64,000 bases of DNA from the NCBI RefSeq assembly GCF_013386765.1, contig NZ_JACARE010000006.1:1-64000 (forward strand). The letters run 5' to 3'. This document shows positions 8,092 to 16,619 of this stretch, one piece after another (within the stretch, counting starts at the first letter, position 1; every line of letters begins with the position of its first letter). The position numbers and the translations under genes are program-made. This DNA comes from Pseudomonas yamanorum (lineage in GTDB: Bacteria > Pseudomonadota > Gammaproteobacteria > Pseudomonadales > Pseudomonadaceae). Under the pieces are notes generated by a model, which was not told the DNA's origin, did not search any database, and worked only from the letters and a program-made list of their open reading frames with translations.

Positions 8092-8115
8092 GAGAACCGT
8101 TCTCCCTCGCCAACG

Positions 8116-8682
8116 CTAGGGCCTGTGCATCAGAAACGCTTGCCCGGTCACCTTGATCAGGGGGTGGGGCGTGACCTGGCACGTCTTCACGACGCTAAAA
8201 CCCTGCCGTTCGTAAAACCGTCGAGCGCCGGTATTCGCCGCGTAATCAATCAAGCTCAGGCCGTTGAGCCCCAACTGATCGGCACGCGCCTGGGCATACG
8301 CGAGAAAACGCACCCCAAGCCCTTGGTTTCGCCGCTCTTCAATGAGCGCCAGGCTGGAAATATAGAGGGTGTCGGCAATCTCCATGTCCGCATAAGGTGC
8401 CAACACGGGGTCCGTCACCGGAGCGGCAGCAGGATCGTGGCGCATCACGTAGCTGTGCATCATGCCAACCACGCCTTCTTGCGCCTGCGCGATGAGACAG
8501 TTCTGGTAGGAGAAATCCACCCCGTCCCGGGCGTACCGGGCGGCGCCTACGTCGAGCGGGTCCTGTCCCGGTTCCGCTAATTGGCTCCAGATGTAATCGG
8601 ATGCTCCCTCCGAGGTTATCTGAAAAAAACGGGCGATCTCGCGGGCATCCGAACGCTGGGCCGGGCGAAAGTCAACGGTCAT
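8116..8682 (-). CDS. GNAT family N-acetyltransferase
   Basis: A 188-residue protein beginning MTVDFRPAQRSDAREIARF, a typical GNAT N-terminus. The CoA loop is EERRNQGLGVRFLAYAQARA (around residues 114-133; RRNQGLG), followed by SLIDYAANTGARRFYERQGF, the usual terminal motif. The frame is open 31 codons further upstream, but the ATG at 8682 has a GGAG nine bases before it and starts the domain. Convergent with the amidase. Confidence 0.85.
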   Translation of the reverse strand: MTVDFRPAQRSDAREIARFFQITSEGASDYIWSQLAEPGQDPLDVGAARYARDGVDFSYQNCLIAQAQEGVVGMMHSYVMRHDPAAAPVTDPVLAPYADMEIADTLYISSLALIEERRNQGLGVRFLAYAQARADQLGLNGLSLIDYAANTGARRFYERQGFSVVKTCQVTPHPLIKVTGQAFLMHRP

Positions 8683-8857
8683 GTCTGAACTCCAAAGCCA
8701 AGGGAAAAACCAAACGCGGCGGATTTTTCTGATCGACAAAGCCCGCCGCCTCAATCTCGCCCGCGACTTTTTCATTCAGGTCTTCAAAAAGATGCTGGAT
8801 GAGTCCTGTTTTTATGTAAGAAGAATCTTGTTTTGTAGTCAGTCTTGAATGCGACGG

Positions 8858-9349
8858 CTAGATATCCATCACCATCTCATGCCACGCCATACCGCCATGG
8901 TCAGACGCTGACGGCTGCACATAGCGATAGCCCATGCGCGTGTACAACGCCACATGCTGGTCCTTGCACATCAGGTGAAGGGTCTTCTTGCCCATCGCCT
9001 GCATGCGCTGCACGAACTCCGTCATCAAACGCTTGGAGTAGCCCTTGCCTTGCTGGGCGGGGTCCACCACCACCGACATGATCACCCCATTCGGCGCGTC
9101 GGCTGAATGCCCCACCAACTCCTTGAAGGCCTCATCCGACATCACCACTTCATCGGCGCAACCGCAGTTGATGAAACCCACCACAACGCCATCCGCCTCC
9201 AGGATCAGAAAACCTTGCGGGTACAGCGCGATGCGCGTGGCGATCTTTTCCAGGGTGGCGGCTTCGTCGCCTTCGTAGGCCGAGATTTCGATCTCGTAGC
9301 AACGGTTGGCGTCTGCGGGGTTGGCGTTACGGAAGGTGAGGGCGGGCAT
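8858..9349 (-). CDS. GNAT family N-acetyltransferase
   Basis: A 163-residue GNAT. N-terminal TFRNANPADANRCYEIEISAY; CoA-binding segment SVVVDPAQQGKGYSKRLMTEF (loop QQGKGYS, about residues 100-107); C-terminal KTLHLMCKDQHVALYTRMGY. The arrangement (Cys-Lys-Asp, then YTRMGY) is like arylalkylamine/serotonin-type GNATs, but the substrate cannot be assigned. Confidence 0.85.
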   Translation of the reverse strand: MPALTFRNANPADANRCYEIEISAYEGDEAATLEKIATRIALYPQGFLILEADGVVVGFINCGCADEVVMSDEAFKELVGHSADAPNGVIMSVVVDPAQQGKGYSKRLMTEFVQRMQAMGKKTLHLMCKDQHVALYTRMGYRYVQPSASDHGGMAWHEMVMDI

Positions 9350-9446
9350 TGGGTTACCATGGAAATTGAACGACAGCCCCCATGATAAAGAAAGAACACC
9401 CCGACAGCACCGCCGAACACAAACCCCACCAACCCCGCCGATCCCC

Positions 9447-9489
9447 TGTGGGAGCCGTCGAGCTTCAGCGAGGCCGCGATGGCGGCCGC
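9447..9489. repeat. single REP-like palindrome
   Basis: ctgtgggagccgtcgagct ... gaggccgcgatggcggccgc: one arm of the REP family also present at 20 and 24424, without an evident partner arm. It lies in the 366 bp between the GNAT and the NCS1 permease. Confidence 0.55.
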
Positions 9490-9524
9490 ATTAACAACAC
9501 CAATACCCGCTACTCACCCACTTC

Positions 9525-9636
9525 GTAGCAGCTGTCGAGCCCCGGCGAGGCTGCGTCGGCCCCAACTTGGTCCGTCGTCCGGCTCGATAGTGGTGGTGCG
9601 CCCCACGTAGCCTCGCTGGCGCTCGACAACTGCTAC
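9525..9636. repeat. REPIN-like inverted repeat (gtagcagctgtcgagc family)
   Basis: The left arm gtagcagctgtcgagccc with gcgaggctgcgt is mirrored by acgtagcctcgctggc with gctcgacaactgctac. The same family as 53676-53790, where it overlaps the end of nppD. Confidence 0.85.
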
Positions 9637-9670
9637 GGCAGGCCTGTTTTCGTGCGGATACAAAAACCAG

Positions 9671-9692
9671 AAAACCCGCCAAGGCGGGTTTT
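9671..9692 (-). terminator. Rho-independent terminator of the NCS1 permease gene
   Basis: aaaacccgcc-aa-ggcgggtttt: a 10-bp stem with a two-base loop, flanked by T/A tracts, 24 bp beyond the permease stop codon. Confidence 0.8.
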
Positions 9693-9715
9693 CTCATAAC
9701 CGGGCCAGGCTTTAC

Positions 9716-11131
9716 TCAAACCCCACCCACCAACTTCCCCCCCTCCAACCGACGCTTATACGCACTGTCCCGACTCGCCAACCAGAAATACAACGGCGAC
9801 GTCACCACCAACCCCACCAACCAGGACAAATCCGCCCCATTGATGTGTGCCGAAATCGGCCCGACATACAGCGGCGTATTCATAAACGGAATCTGCACCA
9901 CAATCCCCACCGCGTACGCCAACAACGCCTGCGGGTTGTAGCGCCCGTAGATCCCGCCATCCACCCGAAAGATCGAACCAATGTCGTACTTGCCCTTATG
10001 GATCGCATAGAAGTCGATCAGGTTGATCGCCGTCCACGGCACCAGCACCACCAGCAGCACCAGCACCATGTCCACGAAGTGCCCGATAAAGTCTTTGGAC
10101 GCAAACACCGCTGCAATCGAACACGCCGCCAACACCAGCACCGAGATCACCGCACGCGCCTTGGCGGTGGGGATCCAGCGGTAGGCAAACGTCTGTACCA
10201 AGGTGATCAACGACAGCACCGCGCCGTACAGGTTAAGTGCGTTGTGGCTGATCACGCTGAGCAGGAACAGCAACAGCATCAGCGGGCCAATGGAGCCGGT
10301 CGCGAGTTTGACGGCGTCCATGGTGTCCATGCCCACCGGCGTTGCGAGTACCGCCACCGCACCAAAGATGAACGACAGGCTGGAGCCCAGCACGGTGCCC
10401 AAATAGGTCGTCCAGAAGGTCGACGCCACCGGCACATCCGCCGGCAGGTAGCGCGAGTAGTCCGACACATACGGCGCAAACGCGATCTGCCACAGGGCTG
10501 CCAACGACACGGTCGCCAGCCAGCCGGAGATGTTGAAGTTGCCGCGGGTGAGGAAGTCAGCCGTCTGCACATGGGTAAAGATGTAGCCGAAGCCCAGCAC
10601 GATGCCCGCGCCCAGCACCCAGGTGCCGATGCGGTTGAGCACGTGGATGAAGCGGTAGCCGATGATGCCGATGATCCCCGAGCCGATGGCGCCGATGACG
10701 ATGCCCACCGGCACCGGGATCACGTCCACCACGCCGTGCAGGGATTTGCCCGCCAGCACGATGTTGGAGGCGAAGAAGCCGATGTACATCACGCCGGCGA
10801 TCACCACCACCAGCAGCGCACCAAGGGAGCCGAACTGGGCGCGGCTCTGGATCATTTGCGGGATGCCCATTTGCGGGCCCTGGGCCGAGTGCAGCGCCAT
10901 CAGCACGCCGCCGACAAGATGCCCGACGAGGATGGCGATGATGCCCCACACCAGGTTCAGGCCGAACAGTTGCACGGCCAGGGCGCCGGTGACGATGGGC
11001 AACGGCGCGATGTTGCCGCCGAACCACAGGGTGAACAGGTCTCTTACCTTTCCGTGGCGATCTTCCGGGGGCACGTATCCAATCGTGTGTTTTTCGATAA
11101 GCGGGGCGGAGGATGTTGCAGTGGTAACCAT
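9716..11131 (-). CDS. NCS1 family cytosine/purine-type permease
   Basis: A 471-residue integral membrane protein of the nucleobase:cation symporter-1 family (Transp_cyt_pur, CodB/PucI-like): N-terminal DLFTLWFGGNIAPLPIVTGA, about twelve hydrophobic segments, and the ISDYSRYLP-like segment APYVSDYSRYLPADVP characteristic of NCS1. NCS1 carriers import nucleobases, hydantoins, allantoin or related N-heterocycles. The start is at the ATG that opens the conserved N-terminus; 70 upstream codons in frame overlap the intergenic region. It is divergent from the LysR gene and close to a deacetylase/RidA-like/monooxygenase operon, suggesting it feeds that pathway. Confidence 0.88.
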   Translation of the reverse strand: MVTTATSSAPLIEKHTIGYVPPEDRHGKVRDLFTLWFGGNIAPLPIVTGALAVQLFGLNLVWGIIAILVGHLVGGVLMALHSAQGPQMGIPQMIQSRAQFGSLGALLVVVIAGVMYIGFFASNIVLAGKSLHGVVDVIPVPVGIVIGAIGSGIIGIIGYRFIHVLNRIGTWVLGAGIVLGFGYIFTHVQTADFLTRGNFNISGWLATVSLAALWQIAFAPYVSDYSRYLPADVPVASTFWTTYLGTVLGSSLSFIFGAVAVLATPVGMDTMDAVKLATGSIGPLMLLLFLLSVISHNALNLYGAVLSLITLVQTFAYRWIPTAKARAVISVLVLAACSIAAVFASKDFIGHFVDMVLVLLVVLVPWTAINLIDFYAIHKGKYDIGSIFRVDGGIYGRYNPQALLAYAVGIVVQIPFMNTPLYVGPISAHINGADLSWLVGLVVTSPLYFWLASRDSAYKRRLEGGKLVGGV

Positions 11132-11382
11132 GACGAGCTCCAAGGCAAGGTGAGTACGTTGACGTACTTCGCTGGGCGGCGCGTGTGCGTCGCCTTTGTT
11201 GTTGGAGTGATCATGTGCAATGGTCACAGGGAGGTAAATTAGTAAGTTTGTTGCTATAGACCTTAAAAATAATATCTCGCGGTGGTTTTTGCTCCGGTAT
11301 GTTGCATGTACTTGAATCAGTGTGAAAAAGCCGATTTCCACGCACTTGTTTGGGGCGAAGTCCCACGTTTCTGGAGGTCCCT

Positions 11383-12294
11383 ATGGCTGCCTATAATCTG
11401 CGCCAGCTCAAATATTTTGTAACCACCGCCGAGTGCGGCAGCGTGGCAGAGGCCTCGCGCAAGCTCTATATCGCGCAACCGTCGGTGTCGACGGCCATCA
11501 AGCAGTTGGAAGACAGCTTTGGCGTGCAGCTGTTTATCCGCCATCACGCCCAAGGCGTGTCGCTGACCCCCAGTGGTGCAAGGTTTTACCGCAAGGCCCT
11601 GGAGCTGCTGCGGGTAGCCCATGAATTCGAGCAGAACGCCCTGGCAGACAACGACGTGGTGGCGGGGCAGATCGATATCGGGTGCTTCGAGACGGTGGCG
11701 CCGCTGTATTTGCCGCGTTTGATTGCTGGCTTCAAGCAGCGCTGGCCAGGGGTGGAAATCCGCCTGCGCGATGGCGAGCAGCAGGAGCTGGTGCAGGCGC
11801 TGACGGCCGGCAGTATTGATGTGGCGATGCTGTTCGAGCATGACCTGGGGAGCGCCATCGAGACCACGCCGTTGATGCCGCCGCAGCAGCCGTATGCGTT
11901 GTTGCCGGCGGATCACCGCTTTGCGCAGCAGGCCAAGGTGTCGCTGACAGATCTGGTGCTGGAGCCGATGATTTTGCTGGACGTGCTGCCGAGCCGGACG
12001 TACTTCGTGAGCATCTTTGAAGAGCGCGGGCTGACGCCGAATATTGTGTTCAGCTCGCCGTCGATCGAGATGGTGCGCGGGATGGTGGGGCGTGGGTTCG
12101 GGTTTTCGATTCTGGTGACCAAGCCGTTTTCCGAATACACCTATGACGGGCAGAAGCTGGCGTGCGTGCCGCTGGCGGAGACGGTGACGGGGTCGGGGTT
12201 GTCGGCGGTGTGGTTAAGGCGGGCGCCGTTAACCAAACCGGTGCAGTTGTTTGTGGAGTATTGCCGGGAAGAACTGGCGCAGTTGTTGGGGTAG
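11383..12294 (+). CDS. LysR family transcriptional regulator
   Basis: A 303-residue LysR protein: winged HTH at residues 4-62 (LRQLKYFVTTAECGSVAEAS, AQPSVSTAIKQLE) and a LysR substrate-binding domain from about 90 to 295. It resembles regulators of N-heterocycle or aromatic uptake (CbbR/ArgP-like length), but the inducer is unknown. The ATG 11383 follows a GGAGG. Divergent from the NCS1 permease; the four-gene operon at 12425-15979 ends against its 3' side, so it plausibly controls both. Confidence 0.9.
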   Translation: MAAYNLRQLKYFVTTAECGSVAEASRKLYIAQPSVSTAIKQLEDSFGVQLFIRHHAQGVSLTPSGARFYRKALELLRVAHEFEQNALADNDVVAGQIDIGCFETVAPLYLPRLIAGFKQRWPGVEIRLRDGEQQELVQALTAGSIDVAMLFEHDLGSAIETTPLMPPQQPYALLPADHRFAQQAKVSLTDLVLEPMILLDVLPSRTYFVSIFEERGLTPNIVFSSPSIEMVRGMVGRGFGFSILVTKPFSEYTYDGQKLACVPLAETVTGSGLSAVWLRRAPLTKPVQLFVEYCREELAQLLG

Positions 12295-12309
12295 ATACAG
12301 AACCAAAAA

Positions 12310-12401
12310 TGTGGGAGCCGGGCTTGCCCGCGATGGCGGTGCATCAGTTTGCAAATTTGCTGGCTGATACACCGCCATCGCGGGCAAGCCCGGCTCCCAC
12401 A
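12310..12401. repeat. REPIN-like inverted repeat (gtgggagccgggcttgcccgc family)
   Basis: The near-perfect arms tgtgggagccgggcttgccc and gggcaagcccggctcccaca extend inward through cgcgatggcggtg / caccgccatcgcg. It sits between the convergent LysR and M20 genes and may also act as a transcription barrier. A sister copy is at 20021. Confidence 0.9.
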
Positions 12402-12424
12402 GTTGATTTGAGTTGTTTGGGGAA

Positions 12425-13570
12425 TCAGGTACGGATCGAGAGCAACATCCGCTGCAGCATATCGTCGCAGCCGTTCAGTTGCTCCATGCTCACAAACTCA
12501 TCCGGCTTATGCCCCTGATCCATGCTCCCAGGCCCGCACACCACGGTCGGAATCCCCGCCGCATCAAACAACCCACCCTCAGTCCCGAACGCCACGGTGC
12601 CAAATTCCCGTGAGCCCGAAAATGCGGCAATCAACTCCGCCGCCTGGCTACGCTGGTCAGTGGCCAACCCCGGATACGCGGACAATTCACTGAAACGAAT
12701 CGAACTCTGCCGGCTCACCGCCTGCATCCGCGGCAACACCTGTTGCATCGCGTAGGCTTGCAGCTCCTCAGCCACTTCGCCCGGGTCCATGGAGGGCAGG
12801 GCGCGCACTTCAAAGTCGAAGCGGCAGTCCGCCGGGACGATATTCAGCGCCTTGCCCCCGGAAATTACCCCGGTTTGCACGGTGCTGAACGGCGGGTCAA
12901 AGCGCTCGTCCTGATGCACCTTGAGACGCTGGCCAATCCGTCCCAGCTCACCGATCAACTCAGCCGCATACTCGATCGCGTTCACGCCCTGAGGCGCGTA
13001 CGCCGAGTGGCACGCCTCGCCATGCACATCACAGCGCATCGCCAGCTTGCCCTTGTGGCCCAGCACCGGCTTCAACTCGGTGGGCTCGCCGATAATGCAC
13101 AGCAACGGTTTCACCGGCCATTGCTCCAGCACCTTGAGCAACGAACGCACCCCAAGGCAGCCGACTTCTTCGTCGTAGGACAGGGCGATATGCACCGGCA
13201 TGCGCAAGTCGGCTTCGACCAGCGCCGGCACCAGTGCGAGTACGCAGGCGATATAGCCCTTCATGTCCGCCGTGCCCCGGCCATACAGCTTGCCGTCGCG
13301 CTCGGTGAGCGCAAACGCGGGCAGCGTCCACGGCTGGCCGTCCACCGGCACCACATCGGTGTGCCCCGACAGCACAATCCCGGGCACCTGCGCCGGGCCG
13401 ATGGTGGCGAACAGATTGGCCTTGCTGCGCTCATCGTTGTAGATCAGTTCGCTGGCGACACCGAAACCCGCCAGGTAATCGCGCACAAACTCGATCAACA
13501 TCAGGTTGGATTCGCGGCTGGTGGTATCAAACCCCACCAGCGTCTGCAGCAATTCGCGGCTGGTGCTCAT
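12425..13570 (-). CDS. M20 family deacetylase, acetylornithine deacetylase-like
   Basis: A 381-residue cytoplasmic metallopeptidase-fold amidohydrolase of the ArgE/DapE group. Zinc-site motifs are SGHTDVVPVD (His70, Asp72), GRGTADMKG (Asp102) and SYDEEVGCLG (Glu134 base, Glu135 ligand). Annotated by family as ArgE, but Pseudomonas does not need ArgE for arginine synthesis, and this copy is last in a catabolic operon, so it more likely cleaves an N-acyl amino acid or similar intermediate. Its ATG overlaps the DUF1028 stop by four bases (ATGA), implying translational coupling. Confidence 0.88.
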   Translation of the reverse strand: MSTSRELLQTLVGFDTTSRESNLMLIEFVRDYLAGFGVASELIYNDERSKANLFATIGPAQVPGIVLSGHTDVVPVDGQPWTLPAFALTERDGKLYGRGTADMKGYIACVLALVPALVEADLRMPVHIALSYDEEVGCLGVRSLLKVLEQWPVKPLLCIIGEPTELKPVLGHKGKLAMRCDVHGEACHSAYAPQGVNAIEYAAELIGELGRIGQRLKVHQDERFDPPFSTVQTGVISGGKALNIVPADCRFDFEVRALPSMDPGEVAEELQAYAMQQVLPRMQAVSRQSSIRFSELSAYPGLATDQRSQAAELIAAFSGSREFGTVAFGTEGGLFDAAGIPTVVCGPGSMDQGHKPDEFVSMEQLNGCDDMLQRMLLSIRT

Positions 13571-14244
13571 CGGTCGTCTCCGGCCACGCCGTAGCCCGGC
13601 GAACGGTCCGGGGCGAGGGCGCGGTCGATGTAGTCCTGCACCTGTGGGCGGTAGGCGTCCCAAAGCTTTTGCAGCTCGGCGATCGGCTGCTCATCGGCCC
13701 AGTCCACCCGCAGGTTGATGATCGGCCAGGTCAGTTCGCCCACCACCACCAACGCGGCGGAATGCACCGGCCCGGCTTCGCCCCCGGCGGCGATGGCCGC
13801 ATGCATCGCCGCCAGCAGTCGGTCTGCCAATTGGCCTTCGCCTTGTTCAAAGGCGTTGACCATCGCCTCGATCACCGCGCGGTCAGCGAGCATGTTGCCG
13901 GCGGCCACGCACTGTTCACCCGACACGGCGTTATGGGTGCCGAGGGTTTCACTGCCGCTGAAATGCACGGTGCGCCCCAGGTGATCAATCGCCGTCAGTT
14001 GTCGGTATTGGCTGTAGCCATTGCGGGTCAGGGCCTTGTCCACGGCGTCGGCCGGTGCGAGGCCTTGTTCCAGCAGGTCGAGCACCTCCGGGCCGAGGGC
14101 CGGCAGGGTGATGTTCTGGGTCGAGACCGCACCCACGCCGGGCCGCAGCCATGGGCAACGGGCGCCCACGGCAATGCTCGATGAACTGATGGCAATGCCC
14201 ATCTGGCCGGTGTCCGCGCAACGGGCGACGATTGAAAAGGTCAT
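13567..14244 (-). CDS. DUF1028 family Ntn-hydrolase-like protein
   Basis: A 225-residue protein matching DUF1028 (PF06267) along its length: it opens MTFSIVARCADTGQMGIAI and carries ARCPWLRPGVGAVSTQN and GSETLGTHNAVSGEQCVAAGN. The family has an Ntn-hydrolase fold and is found in many N-compound catabolic operons; a general reaction has not been established to my knowledge. Here it lies between RidA-like and M20 genes (10 bp and -4 bp spacing), suggesting an amide or cyclic-imide hydrolysis step before the deacetylase. Confidence 0.88.
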   Translation of the reverse strand: MTFSIVARCADTGQMGIAISSSSIAVGARCPWLRPGVGAVSTQNITLPALGPEVLDLLEQGLAPADAVDKALTRNGYSQYRQLTAIDHLGRTVHFSGSETLGTHNAVSGEQCVAAGNMLADRAVIEAMVNAFEQGEGQLADRLLAAMHAAIAAGGEAGPVHSAALVVVGELTWPIINLRVDWADEQPIAELQKLWDAYRPQVQDYIDRALAPDRSPGYGVAGDDR

Positions 14245-14254
14245 GTGCGGCTCC

Positions 14255-14665
14255 TTATTCGGGGATGACGGCGATCACATCGATTTCCATCAGCCATTGT
14301 GGCTGGCCCAGTGCCGACACCACCAGCCCGGTGGAGATCGGGAACACGCCTTTGAGCCACTTGCCGACTTCCTGGTACACCGGCTCGCGGTAGCGCGGGT
14401 CGATCAGGTAGGTGGTGGTCTTGACGATGTGGCTCAGGTCGCTGCCGGCTTCTTCCAGCAGTTGCTTGACGTTTTTCATCGCCTGTTCGGCTTGCGCGCG
14501 CGGGTCGCCAAGGCCGATCAGGTTGCCGTCGAAATCGGTGCCCACCTGGCCACGTACATACACCGTGTTGCCGGCGCGGACGGCCTGGCACAGGTCGTTG
14601 TCCAGGCTCTGGTTAGGGTAGGTTTCCTTGGTGTTGAACATGCGGATACGTGTATGAGTAGGCAT
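14255..14665 (-). CDS. RidA/YjgF-like protein
   Basis: A 136-residue member of the YjgF/YER057c/UK114 family: GNTVYVRGQVGTDFDGNLIG near residues 32-51, ALGDPRAQAEQAMKNVKQLL-type central helix, and LMEIDVIAV near the end (Glu127 equivalent to RidA Glu120). Classic RidA deaminates enamine/imine intermediates using Arg105 in a P-A-R-S motif; here the segment is FPISTG with Ser111 in that position, so it belongs to a non-RidA subgroup. The ATG at 14665 has GGAG eight bases upstream; a TTG one codon earlier is less likely. Second gene of the operon. Confidence 0.87.
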   Translation of the reverse strand: MPTHTRIRMFNTKETYPNQSLDNDLCQAVRAGNTVYVRGQVGTDFDGNLIGLGDPRAQAEQAMKNVKQLLEEAGSDLSHIVKTTTYLIDPRYREPVYQEVGKWLKGVFPISTGLVVSALGQPQWLMEIDVIAVIPE

Positions 14666-14689
14666 CAAAAAAACTCCGAAAATAAGTGA

Positions 14690-15979
14690 TCAGGCGCTGA
14701 CAGGCGAGGTGTGAACAACCGGTGCGGGTTCGCGGTACTCAAGGTATTGGCGCTGGATGGCGATATGGTCGGCCACGTACTTAGCGTCATGCCAAACGCC
14801 CCAGATAAACGACGAGCCCCGGCGCGACTGCCATGGCAAACCGAGGAAGTAGATGCCCGACTCGCTGGCCACGCCGCGCTGGTGCTGCGGCTTGCCGGCG
14901 GCGTCAAACGCATCGACTTTCAGCCAGCTGTAATCCACGGCAAACCCGGTGGCCCAGATGATTGACGTGATGCCGGCCTTGGCCAAGTCCAGTTCAAGGA
15001 TCGGGTGCTTGATGCAGTCTGCATCGGGAAACACGCGGCGCGCTTCGGGCTCTACCGGCAAGTCCAGGCCGTTGCGCTCGATATAGGCATCCGCCGCATC
15101 CAGCAGGGCCAGGTAGTTCTCGTCGCCGCGGGCCAGGTTTTCCACCAGGTTGGGTTGGAAGCTCGCAACGCTGCCGTTGAAGGATTGGGTCAGGCCGACC
15201 AGGGTCATGCCTTGCTGGGCCAGCTCACGGAAGTCGATGGTCCTGCCGCCGTGAGCGCCGCTCACCGCAATGGTCACGTGCTCGCGGCCGGGTTTCATTG
15301 CGGCCTGGTCCCACTCACCCAGCACGCCCAGCCACCAGCAGAAATCGCGGTTGCGATAGGCACGCGGTGGGCGGTCGTGGGCGCCTACCGACAGGTACAC
15401 CTGGCGACCGGAGCGTTGCAGCTCATCGGCAATCTGTACCCCGGAGGAACCGGCACCCACCACCAGCACGGCGCCGGTCGGCAGCTGCGCGGGGTTACGG
15501 TAGTCGGCGGAGTGGATCTGGTGCAGCGCGGTTTCTTTAGGTGCAATCGCCGGAATCACCGGCTTCTGGAACGGCCCGGTCGCCGCCACCACGCGGTTGG
15601 CTTCGATCACGCCTTCGCTGGTGTGGATGGTAAAGCCTGGGCGACCGACATTGCGCACCACGGAAGTCACCTCCACGCCGGTGCGAATCGGCGCATTGAA
15701 CTTGCGTGCATAGGCTTCGAAGTAATCCGCCACCCGCTCTTTTGGCGCAAAGCCATCGGGGGCGACGTTATCGAAGGCCAGGCCAGGGAAACGGTCATGC
15801 CAGGCCGGGCCATTGGCGACCAGCGAATCCCAGCGCCCGGTGCGCCAGCGCTCGGCGATACGGCTGCGCTCCAGCACCAGGTGCGGCACGCCTTGCTTGC
15901 TCAGGTGCTCGCTCATGGCGACGCCAGCTTGACCTGCTCCCACCACCAGCGTGTCTGTTTTTGTTATTGCTTGAGTCAT
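14690..15979 (-). CDS. flavin-containing monooxygenase-like FAD/NAD(P) oxidoreductase
   Basis: A 429-residue flavoprotein. FAD motif LVVGAGQAGVAMSEHL (residues 11-26), second nucleotide motif VLVVGAGSSGVQIADEL (about 170-186), and a central HQIHSADYRNPAQL close to the FMO fingerprint FxGxxxHSxxY. It belongs to the CzcO/TrkA-like FMO group that oxygenates N, S or carbonyl centres with NADPH and O2. First gene of the operon leading to RidA-like, DUF1028 and M20, so it probably performs the first oxidative attack on the imported compound. AAGGA precedes the ATG at 15979. Confidence 0.87.
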   Translation of the reverse strand: MTQAITKTDTLVVGAGQAGVAMSEHLSKQGVPHLVLERSRIAERWRTGRWDSLVANGPAWHDRFPGLAFDNVAPDGFAPKERVADYFEAYARKFNAPIRTGVEVTSVVRNVGRPGFTIHTSEGVIEANRVVAATGPFQKPVIPAIAPKETALHQIHSADYRNPAQLPTGAVLVVGAGSSGVQIADELQRSGRQVYLSVGAHDRPPRAYRNRDFCWWLGVLGEWDQAAMKPGREHVTIAVSGAHGGRTIDFRELAQQGMTLVGLTQSFNGSVASFQPNLVENLARGDENYLALLDAADAYIERNGLDLPVEPEARRVFPDADCIKHPILELDLAKAGITSIIWATGFAVDYSWLKVDAFDAAGKPQHQRGVASESGIYFLGLPWQSRRGSSFIWGVWHDAKYVADHIAIQRQYLEYREPAPVVHTSPVSA

Positions 15980-16167
15980 GTGTCTGTCCTTGCGTAATGC
16001 AGTTGGATTCAGCTTGGGCATGGCTTCAAGGCTAGGGGGAGGGCGGTTTTTAATAAAATATTATTAAGCTGGGAAGTGAGCATAAATAACTGATGCAGAG
16101 CGGTGCAGGATGGCCGGCGGTGCTGGTAGTCTGCCCCTCAGACCCACACACATCCTGGTTCAAACCC

Positions 16168-16602
16168 ATGCATAACATCCGCACCATGACCCTCGACGAC
16201 TACGATGCCGTCACCGACCTGATGCAAAACACCCCCGGCATCTCCCTGCGCGACGCCGATTCGCGCGAGGCCACCGAACGTTACCTGGAGCGCAATCCCG
16301 GCATGAGTTTCGTGGCCGAGGTAGAGGGGCGGCTGGTGGCGTGCGTGATGTGCGGGCACGATGGCCGGCGCGGCTATTTGCAGCACTTGCTGGTGCTGCC
16401 CGATTACCGGCGCCAGGGCATTGCGAATGCGCTGGTGGAGCGCTGCCTCAACAGCCTTGCACAGTTAGGCATTCGCAAATGCCACCTGGATGTGTTCAAG
16501 ACCAACGACAGCGCCGCCCGCTATTGGCAGGGCCAGGGCTGGCAGTTGAGAACCGATATTGATCGCTATTCGTTTACCCGACCGGGTGACGAGAACGCCT
16601 GA
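16168..16602 (+). CDS. GNAT family N-acetyltransferase
   Basis: A 144-residue GNAT similar to the YpeA/RimI-like group: N-terminal NIRTMTLDDYDAVTDLMQ, a CoA-binding segment HLLVLPDYRRQGIANALVE (about residues 78-96; RRQGIA), and C-terminal KTNDSAARYWQGQGW. Substrate unknown. The start matches the domain start; an in-frame ATG 25 codons upstream adds an unlikely extension. 17 bp upstream of a second GNAT, so the two probably share a transcript. Confidence 0.87.
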   Translation: MHNIRTMTLDDYDAVTDLMQNTPGISLRDADSREATERYLERNPGMSFVAEVEGRLVACVMCGHDGRRGYLQHLLVLPDYRRQGIANALVERCLNSLAQLGIRKCHLDVFKTNDSAARYWQGQGWQLRTDIDRYSFTRPGDENA

Positions 16603-16619
16603 CGTCCATGGAGGGACCC

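Noticed and set aside
9845..11242. Long open frame antisense to the NCS1 permease gene
   Set aside because: It is the complement frame of a high-GC gene, with His/Arg/Gln-rich translation, no start signal and no family; the permease explains the codon pattern.
12425..13570. Housekeeping argE for arginine synthesis
   Set aside because: Pseudomonas recycles the acetyl group through ArgJ, and the gene is the end of a catabolic operon, so only the family was assigned.
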